Source: an uncultured Alphaproteobacteria bacterium (GTDB taxonomy: Bacteria; Pseudomonadota; Alphaproteobacteria; HIMB59; GCA-002718135). From it: DNA of 38,869 nt. The position numbers were made by a program, and so were the translations under genes. A model generated the notes under the pieces. That model was not told where the DNA came from. It saw only the letters and a list, made by a program, of their open reading frames with translations, and did no database searches. The first letter of the stretch is position 1. Every line of letters starts with the position of its first letter. The stretch covers positions 1 through 38,869 of the forward strand of contig CABXIT010000014.1 in assembly GCA_902512325.1 (NCBI GenBank). The letters run 5' to 3'. Of this stretch, positions 16,222 to 25,479 are shown piece after piece.

Positions 16222-17055
16222 ATGCTAAGTTATAAACACGGATATCATGCTGGCAATCAAGCTGATGTATTTAAACATATATGCCTAATACAAGCTTATA
16301 AAAGCTTAAAAAGGCTAAATAATTCAATAAGTTACATTGATACACATGCAGGTAGTGGAGATTATGATTTCAAGAGTGATTATATGTCCAAAAACAAGGA
16401 ATATGAATATGGAATTAATAAATTAGAAAACTACAAATATGAAAATCAATCAATTAAATTTTATTTAAAAGTTTTAAGAAATATTAATAATTCAAAAAAA
16501 CTATCTTTTTATCCAGGATCACCCTCTATTATGAGTTATCTCTCCGATAGCAGTGATAGACTCTTATTTTATGAACTTCATAACAACGAAGTTCAACTTT
16601 TAAAAAAACATTTAGCAAAAAAAATTAACTCAAAAGTTTATAATAAGGATGGTTTTGAATTTTTTTTACAAAAAATCAAACCAAAAGAAAAAACTCTTGT
16701 TCTCATTGACCCATCATATGAAATAAAAGATGATTTTGAAAAAGTGGTAAAAGTATTGCAAATGCTAGATGTGGCATATCAAAACGTAACAGCAATGATA
16801 TGGTATCCTGTTTTGAATATAGAAAATAATGATCTATTCATTGAAAATATTAGAAAGTTAGGATCAAACCGAATTACTCGCATTGAATTACCTTTAAAAA
16901 AATACAATGAAGAGATTGGAATGAAAGGAAGTGGAATCATTTTGTTTAATGGTAGTAATTTTCTCATCAATAATATGAAGGACTGCGTAAAAGAATTATT
17001 TCAAATTTTTAAAGATGAGAATTGTAATATTAAACCAAAAATACAAAGAATATAA
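16222..17055 (+). CDS. rlmJ: 23S rRNA (adenine-2030-N6)-methyltransferase
   Basis: A 277-residue protein. The N-terminus MLSYKHGYHAGNQADVFKH is diagnostic of RlmJ. The SAM motif is in IDTHAGSGDYD and the catalytic motif IV reads LIDPSYE (DPxY type). It methylates A2030 of 23S rRNA. Divergent from the cold-shock gene. Its TAA is followed directly by the GTG of the MATE gene, so the two form an operon. Confidence 0.93.
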   Translation: MLSYKHGYHAGNQADVFKHICLIQAYKSLKRLNNSISYIDTHAGSGDYDFKSDYMSKNKEYEYGINKLENYKYENQSIKFYLKVLRNINNSKKLSFYPGSPSIMSYLSDSSDRLLFYELHNNEVQLLKKHLAKKINSKVYNKDGFEFFLQKIKPKEKTLVLIDPSYEIKDDFEKVVKVLQMLDVAYQNVTAMIWYPVLNIENNDLFIENIRKLGSNRITRIELPLKKYNEEIGMKGSGIILFNGSNFLINNMKDCVKELFQIFKDENCNIKPKIQRI

Positions 17056-18417
17056 GTGGCGGATTCAAAAATTAATCTTAAAGATGACGGCATTTATTCT
17101 CTTTTTATTAGAATAGCTATCCCCTCTTCTATCGGTACAATATTTCAAAACTTATACTCAATAGTTGATTCAATTTTTGCGGGTCAAATGATATCAGAGT
17201 CAGCATTAGCTGCTATAGGTCAAATTTTTCCAATATATTTTGTAATCATTGCTTTAGGTGTTGGCTTAAGTATTGGAACGACATCATTAATAGCAAATAG
17301 TATAGGGGAAAATAATTTAGAAAATTCTGGTAAAGTTTTTTCTCAATCATTTATTTTATCAATAATTGTATCAATCATCATTACTGTAATTGGTATATAC
17401 TTTAGTCCTTCCATCATAAGTTCAATAAATAATGATCAAGAAACACTAGAGTTATCTATAAGATATATAAATATAATATTTTTTGGTTCGATATTTATAT
17501 TTATTTTAATGTCTATTAACTCCTCTTTAAGTGCTCAAGGAGATACAAAAAGTTATAGGAATGTTTTAATTTTTAGTTTCTTCTTAAATATTCTTCTAAA
17601 CCCAATATTAATATCTGGTAAAATTTTTTCTTTTCAAATTATGTCACCTTTGGGAATAGAGGGAATTGCCTACGCAACAATTATTTCCCAATTTGCAGGG
17701 ATATTTTATCTTTTTATTAAATTATCTAAAACGCGGATCTACAAATATGTTCAAATAACCATTATTCCCCATTTTAATATAATTGGAAATATTTTATCAC
17801 AAGGGATACCATCATCAATAGGTATGATGATGATTGCAGTAGGATCATATATTTTAATATATTTCGTTGGAATATTTGGCGTGGAAGCTATTGCTGGTTA
17901 CACTTCGGCAGGAAGATATGAGCAATTATTTTTTCTCCCACTTCTTGGGTTAAGTACTGCCACTGTATCTATTGTTGGTCAAAATTATGGTGCTAAACAA
18001 TACCAACGAGTTTTAGAAACTTATAAAAAAGGCATAAAAATAGGAGTAATAGTTTTATCTCTTTTAGGCTTAATAATATTTTTAACAGCAGACCTAGCGA
18101 TGAATTTATTCACTGATAATGCAAATGTGAAACAATATGGATCTGATTATTTAAAAATTTCAGCTTTAATGTTTCCTGCCTTCCCCTTTTTCTTTATTGG
18201 GAATGCTACATTTCAGGGCTTAAAAAGAGCTATAATAGTAATGTATATGGCTGTCATGAGATTTGTCTTAATGCCATTAATATTGATTTCGATTATCTTT
18301 CATCAAATAGGTGAAAATTATAATTTAATTTTCTTTTCATTGGCTGCAATGCATTGGATAATTGGTTTATCCTATTATTACTATTGTAATAAAAAATATA
18401 AAATAATTTTAAATTAA
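17056..18417 (+). CDS. MATE-family efflux transporter
   Basis: A 453-residue protein with twelve predicted membrane segments, the normal size for MATE. The N-terminus (IAIPSSIGTIFQNLYSIVDS) and the paired half QGIPSSIGMMMIA match the two family repeats, and GQNYGAK is typical. MATE proteins export organic cations or drugs in exchange for sodium or protons. The start is a GTG at 17056, immediately after the rlmJ stop. It ends four bases from the convergent pcm gene, leaving no room for a terminator. Confidence 0.92.
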   Translation: MADSKINLKDDGIYSLFIRIAIPSSIGTIFQNLYSIVDSIFAGQMISESALAAIGQIFPIYFVIIALGVGLSIGTTSLIANSIGENNLENSGKVFSQSFILSIIVSIIITVIGIYFSPSIISSINNDQETLELSIRYINIIFFGSIFIFILMSINSSLSAQGDTKSYRNVLIFSFFLNILLNPILISGKIFSFQIMSPLGIEGIAYATIISQFAGIFYLFIKLSKTRIYKYVQITIIPHFNIIGNILSQGIPSSIGMMMIAVGSYILIYFVGIFGVEAIAGYTSAGRYEQLFFLPLLGLSTATVSIVGQNYGAKQYQRVLETYKKGIKIGVIVLSLLGLIIFLTADLAMNLFTDNANVKQYGSDYLKISALMFPAFPFFFIGNATFQGLKRAIIVMYMAVMRFVLMPLILISIIFHQIGENYNLIFFSLAAMHWIIGLSYYYYCNKKYKIILN

Positions 18418-18421
18418 AAAT

Positions 18422-19048
18422 TTATTGTGTTCCTGAAAGATTGGGAACAAAAAGAACATCGTCAAAAACCTCTGACTTCAAAACATTATTTATTTTTGTA
18501 TATCTTACAATGATTTGTTTATTTTCTTGAACCATGGGAGAAACTATAATTCCACCTTCATGAATTTGTGATGCGACTTCTTTTGAGATACTTGATGTAG
18601 CAGCAGTAATAATAATTCTATCAAATGGAATTTGCTCTTTCCATCCAAAATTACCATCAGCATATTTTAGAACTATGTTAGAAATATTTAATTCTTGGAA
18701 AATATTTTCTGCTTTTACTAATAAATTTTTTATTCTTTCTATCGTGTAAACTCTCCTTACTAATTTCGATAGTACTGCACTTTGATAGCCACTACCCGTC
18801 CCTATCTCCAACACTTTATGTGATGCCTCAACTTCTAATAATTGAGTCATCTTTGCTACAACAAACGGCTGACTAATTGTTTGATTATCTCCAATTGGAA
18901 GAGCTAAATTATCATAAGCCTGATTTCTAAAATTTTCAGGAATAAATCTTTCGCGGGGAATTTTCTCAATAGCAGATAAAATTTTAGAGTCTGATATGCC
19001 AGACTCTCGTAATTCTAAAATGAGACGGATTTTTTTAACGTCGAGCAC
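18422..19048 (-). CDS. pcm: Protein-L-isoaspartate O-methyltransferase
   Basis: A 208-residue PCMT. SAM motif I is intact (VLEIGTGSGYQS), and the substrate-site phrase QTISQPFVVAKMT is present. It repairs isoaspartyl residues in aged proteins. The start is a GTG whose first base is the last base of the serS stop (TAGTG). In many Alphaproteobacteria surE lies between serS and pcm; here it is missing. Confidence 0.92.
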   Translation of the reverse strand: MLDVKKIRLILELRESGISDSKILSAIEKIPRERFIPENFRNQAYDNLALPIGDNQTISQPFVVAKMTQLLEVEASHKVLEIGTGSGYQSAVLSKLVRRVYTIERIKNLLVKAENIFQELNISNIVLKYADGNFGWKEQIPFDRIIITAATSSISKEVASQIHEGGIIVSPMVQENKQIIVRYTKINNVLKSEVFDDVLFVPNLSGTQ

Positions 19049-20310
19049 TAAAAAAGAGTATCTTGATTATCAAAATATTTTTTTAACACTTCAGGAATTT
19101 GAACATTGCCATCAGACATTTGATAATTCTCTAGAATGGCAATTAATGTTCTACCTACTGCCAAACCTGATCCATTTAAAGTATGTATATGGACGTTTTT
19201 ATCATTATCTTTATATCTTGTATTCATTCGTCTTGCCTGGAAATCACCACAATTTGAACAACTTGAAATTTCTCTATATTGATCTTCGCCAGGAAGCCAT
19301 ACCTCTATATCGTATGTTTTATTAGCATTAAAACCCATATCCCCTGTACACAATATCATAACTCTATAATGAAGGTCTAAATCTTGAAGAATACCTTCAG
19401 CGCAACTAAGCATTCTTTCTAGTTCATCTTTGGATTGCTCTGGCTCAACTAGTGAAACTAATTCAACCTTAGTAAATTGATGTTGCCTGAGCATACCTCT
19501 CGTATCTTTACCTGCTGCCCCAGCTTCAGATCTAAAACAAGGCGTATAAGAAGTAACACGCATTGGCAGCTGATTAGTATTTAGTATTTCATTACTATGA
19601 AGAGCAGTTAAAGGTATTTCCGCTGTAGGGATTAACCAGTGATCATCCCCGGCAGTAAAAAGATCATCAGCAAACTTTGGCAATTGACCAGTCCCGTATA
19701 ATGTATCTGCTTTTACCAAATAAGGAACATGCATCTCAATATATCCATTTTTTGAAGTGTGTTTATCAATCATAAAATTGGCAAGAGCTCTCTCCAATTT
19801 AGAGAGTTGGCCTTTAAGAATAACAAATCTTGATCCTGATAGCTTTGTTGCAGTTTCAAAATTCATTGAATTAGCGTTTTCACCTATTTCAAAATGAAGT
19901 TTAGGATTAAAATTAAATGATGGTTTATTACCCCAGTCTCTATAGAATACATTCTCACTCTCATCAGCCCCTATTGGTGTGCTAGAGTCAGGAATATTGG
20001 GCAGTCTACTTAAAATTGATTTTAATTCATCATCTTTTACTGTTTCTAATTCTTTTAAAGTGTTAACTTTATTTTTTATATCCTCTATTTTTTCCATTTC
20101 TTTGGAAGCATCTTTTTTTTGACTTTTTAATTGCCCAATAGATTTGGATATTAGATTTCTTTCAGCTAATAAATTTTGCAAAATTGTTTGTGTTTCTCTT
20201 TTTACCTTATCTATTTCAATAATTTTATTAGCTATGGGATGTTCACCTCTTGTTTTCATAAAGTTGTCAAACTCTGTAGGATTTTCTCTAATATAGTTAA
20301 TGTTATGCAT
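19048..20310 (-). CDS. serS: Seryl-tRNA synthetase
   Basis: A 420-residue class II synthetase. The N-terminal coiled-coil arm is at about residues 30-100. Motif 2 (FRSEAGAAGKDTRG) and motif 3 (GSGLAVGRTL) are clear, and the serine-site TAEIPLT is present. It charges tRNA-Ser. It overlaps the tatC stop by one base (TAATG) and the pcm start by one, as part of the long dgt-to-pcm run. Confidence 0.97.
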   Translation of the reverse strand: MHNINYIRENPTEFDNFMKTRGEHPIANKIIEIDKVKRETQTILQNLLAERNLISKSIGQLKSQKKDASKEMEKIEDIKNKVNTLKELETVKDDELKSILSRLPNIPDSSTPIGADESENVFYRDWGNKPSFNFNPKLHFEIGENANSMNFETATKLSGSRFVILKGQLSKLERALANFMIDKHTSKNGYIEMHVPYLVKADTLYGTGQLPKFADDLFTAGDDHWLIPTAEIPLTALHSNEILNTNQLPMRVTSYTPCFRSEAGAAGKDTRGMLRQHQFTKVELVSLVEPEQSKDELERMLSCAEGILQDLDLHYRVMILCTGDMGFNANKTYDIEVWLPGEDQYREISSCSNCGDFQARRMNTRYKDNDKNVHIHTLNGSGLAVGRTLIAILENYQMSDGNVQIPEVLKKYFDNQDTLF

Positions 20311-21068
20311 TAGTCGTCTTTTTTATTTTTTTGAATAATTTTAGCAATGTAAATAGAAATTTCATAAAGTATTATAATTGGTAAAGCTAGACTAATTTGA
20401 CTAAAAGGATCGGGAGGAGTTAAGAATGCTGCTGATAAAAAAGCAATAACTATTGCATATTTTCTAAATTTTTTAAGAGAAGTATATGTGACTATACCTA
20501 CTTTAGCCATCAAACCCAATACAACCGGAAGTTGAAATGCTAAACCAAAAGCAAAAATAAATCGCATCATTAAAGAGAGATACTCACCCATTTTAGCCTC
20601 CAACCTTATAGGCACTCCAGATGTGCTCATATTTTGATAGGAAAGAAAAAAATTCCAAGCAAGTGGTGCTATCAAATAATATACCATAGCTCCACCAGCA
20701 AAAAATAAAATGGGTGTGGCTATTAAAAAGGGTAAAAAAGCATTTTTTTCATGTTTATAAAGGCCGGGAGCAATGAATTTCCATATTTGAATAGCAATTA
20801 ATGGAAAAGCAAAAAACAAAGCAAAGAAAAAAGCAATTTTCAATTCTGTAAAAAAAGCCTCTTGTAAAGCAGTATAAATAAATCCTTGCCCTTTATCAAT
20901 TTGCAATAAATTAACTAAAGGTTTGGCGAGAAAATAAAATAAATTACTTGCAAAATAAAAACAAATTACAAAAATTATAATTATATAAATAAAACTCCAC
21001 AAAAGCCTTTTACGTAATTCTGTAAGATGATCAATTAATGACATTTCTTTAAATTGTTGATTAGTCAT
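20310..21068 (-). CDS. tatC: Twin-arginine translocase subunit TatC
   Basis: A 252-residue protein with six membrane segments. The N-terminal phrase IDHLTELRKRL and the conserved PFxFA-like block near residues 85-95 (ALFFAFPLIAIQIWKF) are typical of TatC. It binds twin-arginine signal peptides and, with TatA and TatB, moves folded proteins across the inner membrane. It lies eight bases after tatB and directly before serS. Confidence 0.96.
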   Translation of the reverse strand: MTNQQFKEMSLIDHLTELRKRLLWSFIYIIIIFVICFYFASNLFYFLAKPLVNLLQIDKGQGFIYTALQEAFFTELKIAFFFALFFAFPLIAIQIWKFIAPGLYKHEKNAFLPFLIATPILFFAGGAMVYYLIAPLAWNFFLSYQNMSTSGVPIRLEAKMGEYLSLMMRFIFAFGLAFQLPVVLGLMAKVGIVTYTSLKKFRKYAIVIAFLSAAFLTPPDPFSQISLALPIIILYEISIYIAKIIQKNKKDD

Positions 21069-21076
21069 AATATTTT

Positions 21077-21496
21077 CTAAATTAAATTAGCCTCATCTTG
21101 AGTCTTATTTTTATTTTTATCATGAACTTCTTTTTCGACTAAAGTAGATGTTTTCTTTGTTGAATTAATTTCATTTTCTAAATTTTTTAGATCCTTAACT
21201 TCTTTTTCAATTATATTAGCTGTTTCTTTTAATGATTTAACTTCAGATTGAAATTTGTCCTTTATGTTTAAATCATCTTTAATATTTTTTGCTTCCATTA
21301 TAGTTTTATTGATTTCTTTAAATTCCTCTTGATCAGCAATTTCATTTAAAGAATATTTAAACTCTCTTGATAATTTTTTAAGAGATTTTGCGAATGTAGA
21401 GAATTGTTTAATTAATTTAGGTAAATCTTTTGGGCCTACTACTACAATGACTACAACAAGAACTAAAAGAATTTCACCCCAACCAAAAGTAAGCAT
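21077..21496 (-). CDS. tatB: Twin-arginine translocase subunit TatB
   Basis: A 139-residue protein. One N-terminal membrane helix with the short polar start FGWGE is followed by VGPKDLPKL and an amphipathic helix, then a long charged Lys/Glu-rich coiled-coil tail. The glutamate after Gly in GWGE is the TatB hallmark. It sits two bases after tatA. Confidence 0.92.
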   Translation of the reverse strand: MLTFGWGEILLVLVVVIVVVGPKDLPKLIKQFSTFAKSLKKLSREFKYSLNEIADQEEFKEINKTIMEAKNIKDDLNIKDKFQSEVKSLKETANIIEKEVKDLKNLENEINSTKKTSTLVEKEVHDKNKNKTQDEANLI

Positions 21497-21498
21497 AA

Positions 21499-21684
21499 TT
21501 ACTTTTCGTTATCAGAATTATTCTCTATATTTTTATCTTCTTTTTTATCTTCATCGCTCATACCTTTTTTAAAAGATTTAATTCCTTTAGCCATATCGCC
21601 CATGAGCTGAGGTATTTTACCTCTACCAAATAATAATAACACAATTACTAATACAATTAAAAGCTGCCAAATGCTTGGTGTCAT
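21499..21684 (-). CDS. tatA: Twin-arginine translocase subunit TatA
   Basis: A 61-residue protein with one membrane helix, the [12 protein letters not shown] hinge and an amphipathic helix ([10 protein letters not shown]), then a short charged tail. It forms the translocation pore of the Tat system. ATG 21684 has a good AGGAG upstream. The 95-base gap to scpB is the largest within this block and could carry an internal promoter, though I see no convincing one. Confidence 0.94.
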   Translation of the reverse strand: MTPSIWQLLIVLVIVLLLFGRGKIPQLMGDMAKGIKSFKKGMSDEDKKEDKNIENNSDNEK

Positions 21685-21779
21685 AAATTATCTCCTTTTA
21701 TGAATGCTCATAACGTAAAATTTGAAAAAGTAAAACTCTATAAACGACATAAAATCAAAGAATATTGAAGATTATTTGA

Positions 21780-22418
21780 CTATGAGGGGTTTTCTTTTGG
21801 TATAAAATCTTCTAAAGTTTCTTCTTCTTCAAAATCTGGGTCTTCTGTAAGGTTATTTTTACTAGCAATATCAGTAATAGTAGCAATTGCTGATCTTTTT
21901 TCAAGGAATCCACTAGCCTTTAATTCATTTTTGCTAGGTAAATCTGAAATGTTTTCAATCCCAAAATGTTCAATAAAAAGATCTGTAGTAACCCATAAAG
22001 CTGGTTTTCCTGGAATTTTCTTTCTTCCAGATGGTTTAATCCATCCTATTTCCATTAAATGGTCTATTGAACCTCTTCCCATTTGAACACCCCTTATATT
22101 TTCTATTTCAGATCTAGTAATAGGTTGCTGATAAGCAATTATTGATAAAGTTTCAATTGCAGCTCTTGATAATTTTCTTTTTTGTGTTTTAAAAATAGTT
22201 AATTCATCTTTAATGGTTTCTGAAGTTCGAAAAGACCATTTATTACCAGTTTTAATTAAATTAATGCCTCTAGTTTCATAAAATAATTTAAGATCTTCAA
22301 TTTCTTTCTTGAAATTTTTTTTATTAATCATTTTCTCTTTTAAATCTTCTTCTAATACAGGATTTCCAGATGCAAACAAAATTGCTTCTAAAATTTTTGT
22401 ATCTCTATTAATACTCAT
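21780..22418 (-). CDS. scpB: Segregation and condensation protein B
   Basis: A 212-residue ScpB with two winged-helix domains; the phrases EAILFASGNPV and LSIIAYQQPITRSEIENIRG are signature blocks. It dimerises and binds ScpA within the SMC condensin complex. The acidic C-terminal tail (about residues 185-212) is beyond the fold. It overlaps scpA by four bases. Confidence 0.94.
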   Translation of the reverse strand: MSINRDTKILEAILFASGNPVLEEDLKEKMINKKNFKKEIEDLKLFYETRGINLIKTGNKWSFRTSETIKDELTIFKTQKRKLSRAAIETLSIIAYQQPITRSEIENIRGVQMGRGSIDHLMEIGWIKPSGRKKIPGKPALWVTTDLFIEHFGIENISDLPSKNELKASGFLEKRSAIATITDIASKNNLTEDPDFEEEETLEDFIPKENPS

Positions 22419-23185
22419 AACTGTCTTAATTTTACAAATATGTTGCCAAATGGATTATGCTGTTTTACATCAATAAATCCATTTTTAGCTAATTCTAATG
22501 AAGCAACAAAATTAGATGATAAGATTGATTTATTCACTATTTTATTACTATTAAGTTTTGGAATTAAATTTAAAAAATTTGTCCATTCAGTTATTTCTCC
22601 AAAAATATTTTGCAATCTTTGTATAGCATTGTCTACAGAATATAATTCAGAATATGCAATAGTTAAATGACTTGGTCTTTCATCTTTTTGAATAATAAAA
22701 GAATATGTGCGAAGTAAATCAAATAAAGATGATGAGTATGTAATATTATATTTTACTTTAACACCTTCTGCTGAACCACCGTAAAATAAATCTCTTCCGA
22801 TAAGTGGTCTAGTATATAGTTTTTTTGAAACTGATTGAAAAGCTTCTAGTCTTTGGAGTTGAAATTTAAGAGCTTCTTCTAATTCTTCAGAAGTATGATC
22901 TTCAGACTTCTCATCTTTTGGAAGAAGTAGTCTAGACTTTAAATATGTAAGCCAGGCAGCCATAACAAGATAATCTGCAGCAATCTCCAAGTGTATATCT
23001 TGAAATTGATTAATAAAATTAATGTATTGTTCAGCTAATTCTAGAATAGATATTTCTGATAAATCTACTTTTTGCTTTCGTGCTAATTCTAACAGTAAGT
23101 CAATAGGACCTTCGTATGTGCTGAGGGAAATATTAAATTGTTTTGAAGGAGCAGAATCATCAATTGCATTAGTAATATCAAGCAT
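22415..23185 (-). CDS. scpA: Segregation and condensation protein A (kleisin)
   Basis: A 256-residue kleisin. The N-terminal block (STYEGPIDLLLELARKQKVD) and AADYLVMAAWLTYLKSRLLLP are diagnostic, and a C-terminal winged helix binds SMC. It bridges the SMC heads. Only 36 bases separate it from the SPOR-like gene upstream; nagZ, which often lies between these genes in Alphaproteobacteria, is absent. Confidence 0.95.
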   Translation of the reverse strand: MLDITNAIDDSAPSKQFNISLSTYEGPIDLLLELARKQKVDLSEISILELAEQYINFINQFQDIHLEIAADYLVMAAWLTYLKSRLLLPKDEKSEDHTSEELEEALKFQLQRLEAFQSVSKKLYTRPLIGRDLFYGGSAEGVKVKYNITYSSSLFDLLRTYSFIIQKDERPSHLTIAYSELYSVDNAIQRLQNIFGEITEWTNFLNLIPKLNSNKIVNKSILSSNFVASLELAKNGFIDVKQHNPFGNIFVKLRQL

Positions 23186-23221
23186 ATTTTCTTATAATAA
23201 ATTTTTATGATTCTGGCTAAT

Positions 23222-23740
23222 TTAAAATTTAGTTGTATCAACTACTAAACAATTATTCATTTTAGGTAAAAATTTTATACAATAATTTTTAGCATCTAAT
23301 CGAGTCGTAAAATTTTTATATAGTAAAAAGTATTCAATTCCTATCTCTGATGTTAAAGCTAAGATGTAAAAATCATCTATACTATATATTGATTCATCAA
23401 AGTTAGTTAATTTTTGTAAATATTGATTAACATTTATCATCTGACTATGGGTAAAAAATTGAATGCTAAATAATAAATCTTCAGGTTTTTCTATTTCATG
23501 TTCAGCAATCTCTTTTGTAGTTATATTAAGACTTTTCTTATCAAGATTTGCCACCTTTTCCCCTCCTCTATCTTCAGGAACAATATAAAAAACATCAGTA
23601 TTTTCTGGAATAACTATAAATTCATTTTCATTTGAGAGTATAAAAAAATAAAAAAAGAAAAATATAATAATGAGACAAGATAAAACAATTATTATCTTTC
23701 TGTATGATTGTTTTTTCTTAAATAAAGGTCTTGCATTCAT
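23222..23740 (-). CDS. Membrane-anchored SPOR-like protein
   Basis: A 172-residue protein. A basic N-terminus precedes one membrane helix (about residues 15-35), a short linker, and a C-terminal domain from about 88 to 172 (LLFSIQFFTHS to the end). The order of that domain, with YFLLYKNFTTRLDAKNYC and a second Cys near the end, resembles a degenerate SPOR domain, which binds denuded septal peptidoglycan. Position supports this, since a SPOR protein normally follows argS in Alphaproteobacteria. The start overlaps the argS stop by one base. By sequence alone the domain is weak. Confidence 0.6.
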   Translation of the reverse strand: MNARPLFKKKQSYRKIIIVLSCLIIIFFFFYFFILSNENEFIVIPENTDVFYIVPEDRGGEKVANLDKKSLNITTKEIAEHEIEKPEDLLFSIQFFTHSQMINVNQYLQKLTNFDESIYSIDDFYILALTSEIGIEYFLLYKNFTTRLDAKNYCIKFLPKMNNCLVVDTTKF

Positions 23741-25479
23741 TACATAGTTTCGTGATAATCAATACCAATAATATTAAATATATTTTCAAAGACTAACCTC
23801 ATGGATTGAAGCCATATTAATTTTGTTTGAGTTTTTATGATGTTATTTTCATCTATAAAACGAAGAGATTCATTTTCCTTCCCTTTATTCCAGAATGAAT
23901 GAAAAGATGCGGATACATCTTCAATAAAATTAGTTAATCGATGAGGTTCTCTTGCGTTAGAGGCTAATTTTACAATATATGGATATGATAATAATTTTAA
24001 TATTATTTCTATTTCATCTTTTGTTAAATATTTAATAATTTCATCAAAATTATTAAATGATTTTATATCAATACCTAAATCTTCCGCTTTGTTAATAACC
24101 GAAGATGCTCTTGCATAAGCATATTGACAATAAAAAACTGAGTTATCTTTATTTTTTTCAATAACTTTATTTAAATCAAAATCCATAGAAGTTTCACTTT
24201 TAGTAGATACCATAAAGTATCTAAGAGGATCTTTTCCTACTTGATTATAAACTTCCTGCAAAGTGATAAAATTTCCTTCTCTTTTGGACATTTTTAATAT
24301 TTTATTATTCTTGATAAGTCTCACTATTTGACATGTCACAATTTCAAGATAATCATCTTTATTGGCAATTGTTTTTAATACAGACTTCATTCGTGGAATA
24401 TATCCGACATGATCAGCGCCCCATATATTAATTAACTTATTAAATTCTCTATTATATTTATCTAGATGATATGCGGCATCATTAGCAAAATATGTCCATT
24501 CGCCGTTGGATTTTTTAAACGCCCTGTCTTGATCATCGAGTATTGAAGATGATTTAAAAAGTAATTGCTCTCTTGGTTCCCAGTCTTCAGAGTCATCTCC
24601 TTTAGGTTTTTCAAGAATGCCATTATAAAGTAAGTTTTTTTTATCTAATATATTAAATAAGTCATTAATAATGCTACTATTAACTATATCTTTTTCAAAA
24701 GAAAACTTATCAAATTTGATATTTAACAACATCAAATCCTTCTCAATAAATTCTATTAAATATTTAACAGCAAAGTCTTTAAAATATTCTTCTCTATCAA
24801 TTGAGTCATAATTTAGCCATTTATCTCCATCTTTTTTTTTAATTAATTTGGCAATATCAATTAGATATTCTCCTGGATATTCATTACTATTTAATTCAAC
24901 TTTCTCACCATGTAACTCTAAATATCTTTTAAATAAAGATTTCCCCAATATATCGATTTGAGATCCCGCATTATTAACATAGTATTCTCTTGTTACTTGA
25001 TGCCCAGTATTAGAAAGTAAAGAAGATATAACATCACCCAAGACTGCACCACGCATATGGGCCACAGTAACAGGACCTGTTGGATTGGCAGATACAAATT
25101 CAACATTGACCTTTTTTCCGTTACCTTCATTTGATTTACCAAATTGAGTTTGTTCATTAAGTAAATATTGAATCTGTTCTATTAAAAATTTTTTTTTAAT
25201 ATTTATATTTATAAAACCATTTTTTGAAATTTCACACTTATCAATAAAAGCAAGATTATGAATACCAGATAGTAACTCATCTTTTAAATTAAATTGTTTG
25301 TCTGAAATTTTTTTTATAGCTACTAGATAAAAATTGGAAGATATATCTCCCTGTCTCGACTTTGATGAAAAATCTATACTTATTGATTTTCTATTAAAAT
25401 TATCAAGATAATTGTTCTTGATACAAGTGTCTGCAAATTCATTAAAATAAGTAAAAAGTAGATCAATATGATTATTCAT
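23740..25479 (-). CDS. argS: Arginyl-tRNA synthetase
   Basis: A 579-residue class I synthetase. The N-terminal additional domain, the block EFVSANPTGP, the KMSK loop (KMSKREGNF) and the C-terminal DALR anticodon domain (YARASSVINK onward) are all present. The HIGH motif is unusual: after NPTGP it reads TVAH (codons 25057-25068) where HVGH is normal. I start it at ATG 25479, where the family homology begins; it overlaps dgt by eight bases. An ATG at 25506 would add nine residues inside dgt. Confidence 0.93.
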   Translation of the reverse strand: MNNHIDLLFTYFNEFADTCIKNNYLDNFNRKSISIDFSSKSRQGDISSNFYLVAIKKISDKQFNLKDELLSGIHNLAFIDKCEISKNGFININIKKKFLIEQIQYLLNEQTQFGKSNEGNGKKVNVEFVSANPTGPVTVAHMRGAVLGDVISSLLSNTGHQVTREYYVNNAGSQIDILGKSLFKRYLELHGEKVELNSNEYPGEYLIDIAKLIKKKDGDKWLNYDSIDREEYFKDFAVKYLIEFIEKDLMLLNIKFDKFSFEKDIVNSSIINDLFNILDKKNLLYNGILEKPKGDDSEDWEPREQLLFKSSSILDDQDRAFKKSNGEWTYFANDAAYHLDKYNREFNKLINIWGADHVGYIPRMKSVLKTIANKDDYLEIVTCQIVRLIKNNKILKMSKREGNFITLQEVYNQVGKDPLRYFMVSTKSETSMDFDLNKVIEKNKDNSVFYCQYAYARASSVINKAEDLGIDIKSFNNFDEIIKYLTKDEIEIILKLLSYPYIVKLASNAREPHRLTNFIEDVSASFHSFWNKGKENESLRFIDENNIIKTQTKLIWLQSMRLVFENIFNIIGIDYHETM

